From the NCBI GenBank assembly GCA_002104945.1, contig MCFH01000007.1, forward strand, positions 1,164,001-1,228,000: a stretch of DNA of 64,000 bases, given 5' to 3'. Shown here piece by piece: positions 1 through 18,021 of the stretch (its first letter is position 1; each line of letters starts with the position of its first letter). The notes under the pieces are model-generated. The model had not been told where the DNA came from, searched no databases, and worked only from the letters and a program-made list of their open reading frames with translations. This DNA comes from Piromyces finnis (Eukaryota; Neocallimastigomycota; Neocallimastigomycetes; Neocallimastigales; Neocallimastigaceae). The translations under genes were made by a program, and so were the position numbers.

Positions 1-681
1 TTCATACTAATTGTGGCTTATGCCGCAATATGTTAATACAATATGTTATTTATGTAATATATAATGAAGTAAATACAACTAGATAAAATTTATTATTTGA
101 CACTTAATGAATTTAGTTAAAAATAAATAAATAAATTGATAAATTTCTATTAGATAAAAATTTGATTAGGTTTATAACGTTACTAGTATTGATTTTCTTA
201 GTTTTCTTATAGTTACACTATTGTTATGAAAACTGTAATGATAAAAATATAAATTACATATATTTTATGATTACAACGTGGCCTATATATTAGTTTATTA
301 GGCAATGATGAATATTATAAATATTTACAGGATTATTAGAATTATCATTAACTTTATTTTTACTTAATAGTTATTACTTTCATTATTAAAAAACAATTCT
401 AAATATGAATAACAATAACTCATTTCTTAATACACATTAATTTTTATTTTATTTTTTTAAAATTTATTTTTTAATATCTAAATAAAAAGTTATAGTTATG
501 GAAGCAATTTAAAAAAAAAAAAAAAATTTAAAAGATACATTTATAAATAAGGAAAATAATAAAAAAATTTGTAACCATTTGAAATATTATTGATATTATA
601 TCATTTTTATATATGTTAAAATAAATAAATAAAAAAAATTAATGAATTTCACATAAATTAATAAATTAATCCTTTATTGGT

Positions 682-713
<32 letters not shown>

Positions 714-754
714 ACTTTAATATTTGTTATTAATTCATTGAAAAAAAATTTTTT
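1..754. other. Non-coding flank downstream of exportin-T
   Basis: No gene is visible. The first 50 bases are less A+T-rich than the rest and contain an imperfect inverted repeat (TTGTGGC, four-base loop, GCCGCAA). The decamer caatatgtta is then repeated twice. The rest is A+T-rich DNA with a poly-T run around 686-707, just past the exportin-T stop codon. Confidence 0.6.
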
Positions 755-2910
755 TTATTGACTTTTCATGGCTTGAAAGAAAGTCTTATTATTAAATATA
801 ATGAAAGAATGATTTTTATTAATAATGTTATTATATGCTTAATAATTAAATACAATTATATAAATAATATTTACCTTTAAATATTTAGCAAAGGTTTTCT
901 TATCTGAATTTTGCATTGCATTAACAAAATCGTTAGCAGCTTGGGATGGACAATTTATGGATGGGAAAAAGTAGGACAAAAGGTATTCGGCATATTTAAC
1001 ACCTTGTTTTTGTAAAATAGTTAAGTGAAGAGCTGAAATTTCATTCATGATCTAGAAAATTAAATTTAAAGTTAATATATTTATAAATTATTTAAATAAC
1101 GATAATTATTTCAACTATGTAATATATATGTAATAATAAGTATATTAACTATTTAACATTTTATAGTAGTAATAATAAAATAATTATTATTTAAAGTTTT
1201 TATTCTTACAACTAAAGATTCAGCATTATGGAAATTAAATTCATTCTTCATTATAATTTCGAATATAATAGTAACAATTTGTTGATAGATGAAATCAACA
1301 AATCCTGGTATTGAGGTTTGCTCAGTTGTTCCTCCCCAAACATTAACCATTTTTCCTAAAACAGAAAGTGCAGATTTTTGACTTTGAATATCAGCTGAAT
1401 CACGTGCGCAATGAACAACGGATTCCATAATCATTGGAAGATGTTTACTATTGCCTACAAAATAAAAAAAAAAGGAAAAATTTTAATTTATTTATTAATA
1501 TTAGCGCTGCTTTGAATTTATTAAAAAGTATTATAATTTAACTTACTATCACTAATAAGTATATTTTGAAGGCTACTGGTAAAGATGGTACCTAAAAAGT
1601 TCATATAAGCTCTTCTAAGTTCAAACATTGAAATAATATCATCAGTACCATTGGCAGGTTGATTTAAAAATATAAAAACTCTTTCTACAATTGGATATAA
1701 TAATTCATTCATGATTGGTAATGAGTTATTCTTAAATTTGTGAATTAAAAGGTCAAAAAAAGAAGTTAATAAGGAAGTGAGTTCATTTTTTGAACATTTA
1801 GTAAGTAAACCGCCATTCATCATTGGAATAACAAATTTTATGACTTCACTTCCTATACATGGAATTAAACGTTGTAATACGTATCGTATAGAATCACGAA
1901 TACTATTTTGATCTGATAAACGTTCTAACACAACAACATTTGACTCTAAAGTTTTATTGAAAATGGCAATCCATGGAGGTGTAATATTATTTTGTAAAAG
2001 GGAGATATTTGGAAAACCATGGCCTATACTACCAATAGCATGAATTATATGATTCAATTGGTGAGTAAATTGCATATTTTTTGGTGTATCCATTTGATAT
2101 AAAGATTTTGATATAATTTCGTCAATAGTATTAAGCATTGGTTGAATGATAGTCTAAAAAATGATATAATAAAAAATGATATATATTAATAATTATTTTT
2201 AACTACTATTATATTATATGTATTATTATTATGCATTATTGCTACATAGTTATTATTATTTTGAATTTTTGTAATCAATGTTTAAATAGCTAAACTTACA
2301 CCAAGATATTCAGATTGTTGTTCTATTGGGATGCTTTCTAATGAGATTAACATACCAACAGCTTCGAATAAATATAAATCATTATAGGATTGAGAGTTTA
2401 AGTTATTTAAAGTAATTGGTGTTGGTTGAATAATTAAAAGATTTTGAATATTTGTTAAAACAGTTTGAACATATGGGGCTAATTTAGCCTTCATTGATTT
2501 AACAAATCTAGCAAATAAATAATTTAATCTAGTTTTAATAATAATTTCTGAGTTATGGAGACCGCTAATTTATTACAAAGCAAAAAATTGTAAATTCAAA
2601 AAGTATTTTAAAAAATTATTACATTTATCAAAAATGTATAAAACAATTAGCATTTTATTTAATATAATGAAATAATAATAAAAATGAAAACTTATAACTA
2701 ATGTTGTTTTATGTCCAAAAGTAAGAATTTTATAAAACATTTACCGATTACAAACGAAGGCTTCTAAAACGTTTGGAATAAATTGTGAATGAATATCAAA
2801 GAAATTGGTGTATCTACTAATAATTTCAAAATACATGATCGGAATTGCAGAATGAGGGTAATAAATTACATCTTTTTATGTTGTATATAAGTATAATTAA
2901 TAATTTAATA

Positions 2911-2957
<47 letters not shown>

Positions 2958-4713
2958 TAATAATTAGTTATATTATAAAAAATTATTTATTTATAATCTA
3001 TTAGTTTAAATGTTATATAATATTTATCAGGAAACTAACTTGATTGGAACATTTTTTCAATCATTTGATAGAAAACACTCCCTGGTTCATAATTTAAGGT
3101 AGCTCTCTTTGATTCACCAAAAATATAAATTAAATAAAGGGCTAATTCTGCTTCGGACCATGAGGCGTTAATAGATGAATTTGAACTATCAATTTTCTCA
3201 ATATTGATACGGTCAAATGTAGAGCAGACAATAGAAAATACTGTTTGGGTACTAACATTTTCATCAATGGCAAAAATAGAGTCATAAAATACCTTTAAGT
3301 TTTTTCTCATTTCAATGAAAAGGGCTTCATCTTCATCTTCACCAAAGGAGAATTCTATGTCTTCATCATATTTCATTTTTGCTATAATAACTTTTAATAA
3401 TTCTAATATATTTTCTTGGTAGTTTGGAATATCAGAAAAACCAACCTTCTTTTGTTGTTTTAATAAATTAGCATAGTTATTAACAAATGGGAAAAGCGCT
3501 GATGAAGTATCATCATATTCGTTAGCTAAAAGTTTTAACATGTATGGGAACAAAGTTTGTATATAACCATATGCCATTGTTTTTGCTTCTGGGATTTCTT
3601 TGACATCATCACAAAGTGAAGCAAGCTCGACACCCAAAAGGTTAATTAATTTTGCGATTTGTTCTTCAAAATCAATATTATCAAATTTTAACTGAGGGAG
3701 AAGGTTTGGAATATTTAAAAGTTGAATTAATTGTAATTTTTCAAGTGGTCTCATACCTTTGGAAATAATACTACAAAGACATTCGGTAGCAGCCATACGT
3801 AATTCTTCGACATTCATGAATTGATATAAAGCTGACATAAAAGTATCAGTAACAATTAATTTAATATCAATCCACATAACATATTGACCAATAATATTTA
3901 AACATTTATTAGCAATAGATGGATTTGCTTGACAATTAGTCATTAAAATTTTAAACCAATATTCAACTAATTTAATTACAGCACCTTCTCTCATAGTATC
4001 TTTAATGAGTGTATTTTTTTGTAATTCGTTAGATGATCTATTAATAAGTAAGGAAACTACTTCTTCATCAATTGTAGAACAGATACGTAAAAAGAAGTCA
4101 ATAAGTGTATTTGATCTTGGAGTATTCATTGATTGATCTACTAAACCAATTAAATCGTCAAAAAATGTTGGCCAATTTTCTGGATATTGATTCTTAAATA
4201 ATTGTACTATACTTTGAGCTAATTTATTTTTAATAAATGGCTTTTCATTAATATCTAATGATATTTTTATCCATTCCCAAAGTGTTTGCTTTATATAATC
4301 TTGTTGGTTTTTGTCTAAATTATTTAAATGATTTTCAATAGTTTCTTCTACAACTTGAAGTGCAAAATATCTAACTTCCGGAGTGCTATTATTAAAATAA
4401 AATATTTTTTTTCAATTTATTATTTAAAATATATTTACAATTTAATTTTTTTTTAATTTATTAATATATTTATATGTATATATACATTAAATCAATAATA
4501 AAAAATAGAATGTTTTTTTCTTTAAGTAATATATATCTTTATAAATAGATAAAAAAAATACCTTGGTGGTGATTTAATAAATAAATTTAAACAAAGTTGC
4601 CAACCATCATTAGAGTTTTTAATTTGTTCACAATATTGTGTAGCTTGAGCTTTCATCTCAGCATTTGAATTGGAAGATAAGGCACATTGAACTGCAGCTT
4701 CTAAATTTTCCAT
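755..4713 (-). CDS. Exportin-T, tRNA nuclear export receptor
   Basis: Karyopherin-beta family receptor (XPOT in animals, Los1 in yeast) that binds mature tRNA with Ran-GTP in the nucleus and carries it through the pore. Eight exons, in transcript order: 4713-4562, 4385-3040, 2871-2745, 2564-2300, 2153-1547, 1454-1210, 1051-875, 784-755. They join in one frame to 982 residues, against about 960 for the human protein. Family resemblance runs end to end: NTLIKDTMRE near residue 171, YLFARFVKS (human YLFSRFVKS), a VNVWGGTT block (human VELWGGKDG), and a C-terminus FAKYLKTFFQAMKSQ (human FKNYLKVFFQRAKP). The match continues over every splice junction, including the last exon of only 30 nt. One intron (3039-2872) has a GTTAGT donor. 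All-helical HEAT-type protein with no membrane segments. It is first in a row of three minus-strand genes. Confidence 0.93.
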
Positions 4714-5487
4714 TTTCTTTATATTTCTATATTTTATATATTAAAATAATTATTAAATTATTAAATTTGTATTTAAATGTTAATTTTCAAATCAATATTT
4801 ATTTATTATTATTTCTTTTAATAAATATGTGTTTCTTATTAAAAATATTAAGCTTTAAATAATACTTTAAAATATTATAAATATTATTAATTCTATTTCT
4901 TATATCAAATTATTTATTCGAAATATTTAATAATTTTTGATTTTACATTAATGTAATGAGAAAACAATTATTTATTTTTTACTATGCTTAAAAAATTAAA
5001 TTAAAATCTAATTACAAAGGTATTTATTTTATTTTAATTTATATAATTTTTATATGAATATGGTTTTATTTTATTATGAGATGTAAAATGAATTTGCTTT
5101 AAATAATATATTACGGTAATTTGCCAATATTAAGTTGAATTGAAGTTAACAATTTAAATTAATTATTTAGATTTTATTGTGATTTGAAATTAGATTTTAT
5201 TTTCAATTAAAAATCATTAATTCTTGTAAATTTAATTAGATAATATTATATAGCATTCTTTGTTTTGATTGATTTATATTTTTACAATATTATAATTTTT
5301 AAATGTTCTTGTCAATCTCTTTCTCTCTCTCTCTTTTTTTTTTACTGCTGAAAAAAAATATAAAAATAAAAATTATAAAAATTTGTATAACACATTTTTA
5401 AAATTCATTTAATTTTGTAGATTTTTTTTTTTTTCGAAAATTATTCAATAAATATTTGCGAAATATGTAGAAGTCTTTCTTTCTTTC

Positions 5488-5519
<32 letters not shown>

Positions 5520-7466
5520 TAAAATAAAAATAAAAATAAAAAAATTAATTCTTATTTACGTTCTAAAAAGTGATAATCCTGTTATAGGGAAATTTGCATA
5601 TTATTATTGATAGATTAAAAGTTATAGATTGTTAATTTTCCCTTTTTAATATATGAAGTTTTTATAATTAATAATTATAAAATCCACTATCTTAAAAAGA
5701 GGTAATCTTTATATTTAAAAGAGTATGTATATATAGAATAATAAAAACTAATGACAATTTTTTTTTTTTCGAAAAAAAATAATTCTTTTGTTGCTAAAAA
5801 ATGTTTGTTAATATGTTGAAATATTATTGATATTTCTTGTCTATTTCTTAATATAATTTGTAGTTAATTTTTATAATCTTTGATTAATTTAATCGTTCTT
5901 TTTTATTCTTTATAAATTCTCTATTTGGAATAATATTAAAAGTTTAATGGGGAAAATATTTATATATAAATAATTAGAATAACAAAAAAATTTATGTTAA
6001 TATTAAAATATTAATAATAAACATGAGTTATAATTATTCATATTATAATAAATATATTAATAATATATGCAATCTATTTTATTGCTTTAAACATAAAAAA
6101 CATTTAAAAGCATTCAATTATTTATGATTATCTTTTTTTTTTTTTTTTTTTAATTAAAAATTCTATTACAATTAAAAAAAATAACATATAAACAATTACA
6201 TTTCAATATATTATAATATATATTGCATATTAAATGTATGGTTTAATTTTTAATGATTAGAGGAAGACATACTATTAATATTAATATATTATAATATATT
6301 TCAATATATTAAGATCAACTATAATACTTACTTTAAAATTTCAATCGATTATATGAATTTTAATATATATAATATTTTATAAAGTGTTTTTTCAGTTCAA
6401 ATGATTATTCTTTAATATGTTAAATGTGACATAAAGTCTACTTTTGAACAAAGGTTTGAAAGTCATCATTTAAAAGGAATAGTGTTTGAAAGTATAAGGA
6501 TATATTAAATAGTTTTTTATTTAATATAATAAATAAACTTCTTTTAATAAAGAAAATAATATTATAAATGAATTTAGTATTTAATTCTTAATAACAATTT
6601 TTTATATTTTATAATGCTCTTAATTATGAAATATATTTTAAATATTTTTATTCTTTTATAAAATTAAAAAAGAAAATTTTGTAAATAATTTAAAGAAACT
6701 TATTTTATTTATATAATTGTAAAAAAAAGTTTTTAAGATGAAATTTTATTTTGTATGGCCTAGATAAAATTTAAAATTTAATTATTAACCACCTTATTTC
6801 TATTAATTAACTTTCTAATTTAGCTTGATTTTAGCATAGATTTTAGAGAGATTCGATTTTAATAGAAAATAAAATTATTAATTTATTAATTTACTTTATT
6901 TATATCAGAAATAAATAATAATTTAAATTTTTATTGAGAATATGTACTAAAAAAATAATTTTTTTTTGTTAAGTTTCAAGAAAAAAAAGAAAACGATATA
7001 TTATGATTATAAGCTCGATTAATTATTTTATTATTTTTTAATAAAATTATATAAGTAGTGTAATTTTTTTTTAAATGAAATAATTTTTCAACTTTCAACA
7101 GAAAATTCATGATTTTTCATCCTAACCATATTAAAAAAAAAAAAAAAAAAAATAAACTTGATATAATAATAAAATATAAAAATCTAGTTTAATCATATTT
7201 ATATTTCATTATATTTATTTCTTTTTTAATGTAAGAAATGGCTAAAAATTATAATAAATAATTACTTTTGGTTATTGATATAAATAAACTAAAAAAAAAA
7301 AAAAAAAGAATAATAAATACAAATACTATGTATGATAGATTTCTTAATTATAGAAACTTAAATAATATAATGACAGAGATATATAAAATTTTTTTTCAAG
7401 TACGGAAGGTAAGATAAAAAAGAAAAGAAATTAATTCTAATGGTTTAAATAAATTTCAGTTAAAAG
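4714..7466. other. Long A+T-rich intergenic region, no gene seen
   Basis: This stretch lies between the exportin-T start codon and the stop codon of the next minus-strand gene, so it should hold the exportin-T promoter and the WD40 gene terminator. It contains homopolymer tracts, notably T near 5489-5514 and 6130-6150 and A near 7133-7151, and a CT-rich patch near 5319-5333. No open frame with coding character or RNA gene was recognised. Confidence 0.55.
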
Positions 7467-8459
7467 TTATTTTTTTGCTGTACTGAAAACCTTAACATTT
7501 CCATCTAAAATAAAGTATTTATATAAATTTAATTTATTATTAAATATAATATTGTTATTATAATAATATTATAAAATAATGAAATAATTTTTTTTTACCA
7601 TCTGAACATGAAAATAATAATGGCTTATATGGATGGAATGCAACATCTCTAACTTCAACACCATCATGGTAATGTAATATACCAGTGAGTTTACCTGTTT
7701 TTAAATTGAAAATAAAAAGTTTTCCATCATATGTTGGTGCTACAATATATCTTCCATTACTAGTTACTTTAATTAGCCATGAATTAGAATGGTAACTATA
7801 ATTTTATTTATCCAAATATTTAAATATTAAGAATTTATTTGTTAATATGTTAATATATTTAGATGCTAAGTTTTACTATATTAATTGCTTTCATTATATA
7901 TATATTTTTATAAATTTAATAATATACTTTTCATCTTGGAAACTATTAATATCTTCAATTTTGAAAGGATCATGTTCTGATGCTGGATATATCAACTTTT
8001 CTAAATGACATTTATTTGGTTTTGATGCTATAATTATACATAATTTTTTTTTTTTTTTTTAAAAAAAAAACATTATTAAATGAATATTTTAACCTTTATT
8101 GTTATTATTATTATAATTAATTGTATATATATATAAAGATACTTACGAACGGTATCGTCATCAGCATCTAATACTTCTACACCACGAGTAATGAAATAAC
8201 AAAACATTGGTGAATCTTTTGTAGGTAATTCATCATTTTGACCCCAGATAAACTCTGGTTTTGGTAATTCCAAGCAATCAACAATTTTAACACAATCACA
8301 ATAATGCGAATATGGTGTAACAAAACGTTGAATAATCTTTATATTTATATTGAAATTATATTTTGTATTAAAAATAAAAAAAAAATTAATTGAAATTATA
8401 AATTATTAAAAGAAATAATAAACATAAACATAAACATAAACATAAACATAAATATAAAC

Positions 8460-8516
<57 letters not shown>

Positions 8517-10914
8517 TTGATATGAAAACTTACTTGTGCAGATTCAAAATCAAAAATACTTATATCTCCATCAGTAGCGGCAACAAAATAACGATTACCT
8601 GTATTTGGTAAAAATGAAATAGTAAAAGCCATACAAGTTATACCATCAAACATTTTGGTATAACTATCTAATTCAGTCCAACTATTATTTTTCATTTTCC
8701 ATTTTATAATATAACCATCTTGACTAGTAGTGACATAATAATTTTCACCTTTGTAGCATATATTCTTTATACATAAAACTTCTTCAGCATGTCCTTCTAA
8801 ACGTGAGACAACCTTACCACTTACAACATCAAAAATCTTATATATTTAAATTATTAATAATTTATTCATATAAGCAGTGATTTTATTAAATTTTATTTAA
8901 ATAATAACAATATTTTTTTTTTTAAATTTATACTTTTAATGGACATGGCAATATATGATTGTCATCATCTTCAGAACTCCATTTTTTTCTATCTTTTAGT
9001 TTTCCTGCAATAATCATATGTTCCATCGAAGGTGTAAATCTACCAACAAAGAACTCATCAATTTGCTCTTCCTTTTAATAAAACAATATATGAATTATTC
9101 AATTATTCAATTATTAATAATTCTGATAACAAATATCTAAATAATAACTATATATTATTATAATAATACATCAGCATCTCTTAGTGTTTGAATAAGGTCA
9201 AAAGTTTCAACATCCCATATTTTTGCTGTTCCAATAGTACTGAATGTTGCAAGCATTTCTCCATCAGGTGATAATACCAAACCAACAATTTGAGCTAATA
9301 AAAGTAAATATAAATTAAAATAAGATTATTATTAATTTATCTCTCTTTTTTTTTTTTTTTTTTTTTTTTTTCATATATTCATGAATTTAGTAATAATATA
9401 AATTTACAATAATCTTGAATATTTGCTTCCTTTACTAGTTCAAGTGGACATTCTTCATTAATGAAATTGATCATTTCACCATTGTCGGCGTTATTTTTCC
9501 AATATTCATCAGGGTATAAACTTGAAAGGTTGCAAATTTCTGGAATATCAATACTTTCTTTTATCTTTTCATAATAAATAAATAATTGATTAATAAATTA
9601 ATTCATTTATTTATTATTTAAATATACAATAATTATTTAAAATATTTTATTATATTTTACTCTTTTAAATTTGTCTGCTGGAGTAAATAAATTATTAATT
9701 TTGCTTTTATCTTTAGTTTTTGATGTTTCACTCTTATATATTTACATTTTTAATAAATATATCATTTATATTAATAAATATAAATCAATAAATATAATAT
9801 ATAGTATAATTTAAAATTAATTGTTACAGATTTTTTTGATCTTCTTGGCTTTTCATTTGTATCTGCAAAGTCCTCCATATCATCATCTTTTACATAGGAA
9901 TAAAGAAACAATTGAATATATAATTAATTAAATCACTTATATTATTATTAAAGATATTTATATCAATTATTAAATATAAAAAACAAATAATTACCATTAT
10001 TCTTTTTCTTTCTTGATGCTTTTTTTGTAGGTTTTGTCTTTAATTTCCCATATTTAATTATTATTGTAAATTATAAAATATAGTAGATTAATATTATCAA
10101 ATTTATAATAATATTGATGTATCGATTATTAAACAGATTTCCATTATGAAAGTAAGAAATAAAATTATTCATATTATTTAATGAAATTTATTATAGCACA
10201 TTAATAGAGATATGATATTATCTATATATCAATAATATATACTAAATACATGCTTTATATAATAATTACCTTTACTGTTGAAGCCTTTGACTTCTTTCTT
10301 TTTGTTGTGTTTGAAATAGATTCTATTTTCAATATTATTGATAATTATTTTGTATATGTTGTTATTTGTCATTTATACAAATATATTTTTAAATAAAAAG
10401 TTTTAAATTAAATTCAATTATCGTTTTTGAATTTGCTTTTTTTTATAAAAGAAGAGTATAAATACAAAAACAAAACAAAAAAAAAAATACCTTCATTCTT
10501 AATATCAATAAAGTCAGCTTCTGAGCTTAATAATAAATTATCATTATTTGGTTCAGCAAAGCTATCAGACGTTACTAGTGAAAATTCTATTGGTTTATTA
10601 TCTTCTGGATTTAAAATTTCTAGTTGGTCTGAGGAAGCCTCACTATCATTTTCAATTTCTATATCCATATCATTATTATTTTCTTTTTCAATATTATTAT
10701 TTGCTTGTAATAATTTGCTTTTATATTGAAGCTCTTTAGTTTCCTTTTCAATCTTTTTTTGAAGTTGTTCTAAAAATAATAAACGTTTTTCTATTTGGTC
10801 TTCATTATAATTTTTCATAAATAGTATTTCAATATCTTCTTGATTAATTTTATCGTCATTCGAAATGTTTTCTTGAGCTGAATTAGAACTTTCGGTGTCA
10901 TTATTTGATGTCAT
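7467..10914 (-). CDS. WD40-repeat protein, 13 exons, family not recognised
   Basis: Exons in transcript order: 10914-10491, 10322-10270, 10037-9995, 9886-9828, 9732-9661, 9564-9408, 9294-9170, 9071-8934, 8836-8534, 8336-8147, 8027-7928, 7795-7599, 7504-7467. They join in phase to 632 residues. The N-terminal third is charged: a coiled-coil-like stretch near residues 45-70, acidic runs, then basic clusters (KRKKSKAS, KKASRKKK) that look like nuclear localisation signals. The C-terminal two thirds form WD40 blades: LVLSPDGEMLATFS..AKIWD, YYVTTSQDGYIIKW, RYFVAATDGDISIFD, RYIVAPTYDGKLFIFN, and a final blade LLFSCSDGNVKVFS split across the last intron. Unusual conserved-looking words are YSHYCDCVKIVDC and LDADDDTV. 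WD40 propellers are scaffolds, so no reaction is implied. The basic and acidic N-terminus suggests a nuclear role, but that is inference. Confidence 0.82.
8415..8518. repeat. Compound AAACAT and AAT microsatellite in an intron
   Basis: About seven near-perfect copies of a hexanucleotide AAACAT unit are followed directly by about 18 AAT units. Both lie in the intron between exons 9 and 10 of the WD40 gene (8337-8533). Confidence 0.85.
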
Positions 10915-11259
10915 CTTGATTATTATTATATTATTATTATTTTTACTCTTTCACTTCTAATAAATATATTTTTAAAATTTCTAGGGAATAATATTATTGT
11001 ATATATTTTTAAAAAATAATAATACAATTATATAATATAAAATTAATAATATGTAAATTAATAATTTTTTTCTTTTCTTTTCTTTATTATTTATTTTCAA
11101 GGATATGTTTTTAAAATATAAAATCGTTTTACAGATTACTATATAAATAATTTATCAATTTGCTTGATTATAGCAAATATAAATAAATTAAGTTAAATAG
11201 AACTATTAATAATTTAATTAATTAATTCTTTTCCTTTCCTTTCACCCTCTCTCTTTCTT

Positions 11260-11305
<46 letters not shown>

Positions 11306-12472
11306 TTATTGATAAAACTGGATATTACATCTTTTTTAATTTCTACATAAATTTTAATAAAATATTTGAATTAAATTGATTTCACATAAATTGCCTTTTG
11401 AGTAAATTTAATTATTTATTAATTTATTATGTATAAAAGCATTGATTTGTTCCAATTATATAATTACTTAAAAATTAATTAATGAGTTGTTATATTGTAA
11501 TAGTCTTTGAAAACTCATGACTTTTTTTTTTTTTTTTTTTTTGAGGTATTATAAAAATTTAAATTAATTTAATTAAAAACTTTTTGTATGAAATTCTGCT
11601 TACTCTTATCATTTATTTTATTTTTTAAATAATCCTGAATTGATAAAAAAAAAAAAATAAAAAATAAAAAATTAAAATAAACTTTCTTGGTTAATTATAT
11701 TGTGCACTTACAATTTTACAATTTTTATATAAATATTTAACGAAAATAAATTAAGATGATATTTCTTTGTTACTTATTATTTTAAAATAAATAATTAATG
11801 ATTAATTTATTTTCCTTAAAATTAATTTATTTATTCTTTTTTTTTAATTGGTCTTTAATAAAATTTTCTATAATAATTAAATAATTAATTATAAACAATT
11901 TAAAAGAAAATTTTATTTTTTTTTTAAATTATAAATAAAAATAAATTATTCTTTTCAACTTTTTTTTTTTTAAAAAAATAATAATAATAATAGTTCTATT
12001 AAATTTATAATGATTTTCATTCGTTAAACAATTTATTTTTAAAAAAAAAATTAATTATTTAGGACAATTTAAAACTTAAATAAATGAATAAAAAAAAAAA
12101 ATTAGAATTATTATGGATTAAAAGATTCATTTGTATAATTTTTCTAGAAATTATAAATAATTTTCATTTTATTAATAAACTTCTAATAAAATAAAAGATA
12201 TATGCTAAAATATTAATAAAAGAAGTTATAATAATGTATATAGAAGATAAAATACTTTCAAATAACATAAAATAAATATACATTATTAATATAATTATTT
12301 ATTAAATAGGAAATATTATTGTTATTATTATTTATTAGAGTGTTTTTTTATGTACTATTGTAACTAATTAATTTTATTTAATTGATGTGATGAATTTTAA
12401 TTAAGAAAAAGTTATATTATTATTCTTGTAATTGTTTAATTTTCTTTCTTATTTTTTGTAATACTTTTTTTA

Positions 12473-12504
<32 letters not shown>

Positions 12505-12764
12505 AATTAAACTAAATTGATGTCTTCAAAATAAATATTTTATTTTTGAAAAATTAAAATATAATATATATATTATTTTTAATATAGATGCGATTAAAAG
12601 TAGAAATAAATGATAGAATTTCATTTAATTTTTCAATTAGTACATATTATTTATATACAAAACTTTTTAAAAATATGAAATGAAAAAAAAAAAAGGAAAA
12701 AAGATATAAAACAAATATTCAAATTTTCTTTTTATTATTGAGACTTTATGCTTTATTTTTTTGT
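10915..12764. other. A+T-rich intergenic region, no gene seen
   Basis: Region upstream of the WD40 gene and downstream of the Asn-rich gene. It contains a CT-rich patch leading into a T run (about 11240-11302), T runs near 11521-11542 and 11958-11970, and a short ATT repeat near 12477-12503. No coding or RNA gene was recognised. Confidence 0.55.

Positions 12765-18021
<5,257 letters not shown>

Noticed and set aside
8396-8520. Isoleucine-rich and Met-Phe-repeat extension of a WD40 gene frame
   Set aside because: This is the unspliced reading of an intron microsatellite. The exon ends at a GTAAGT donor and the propeller continues in the next exon.
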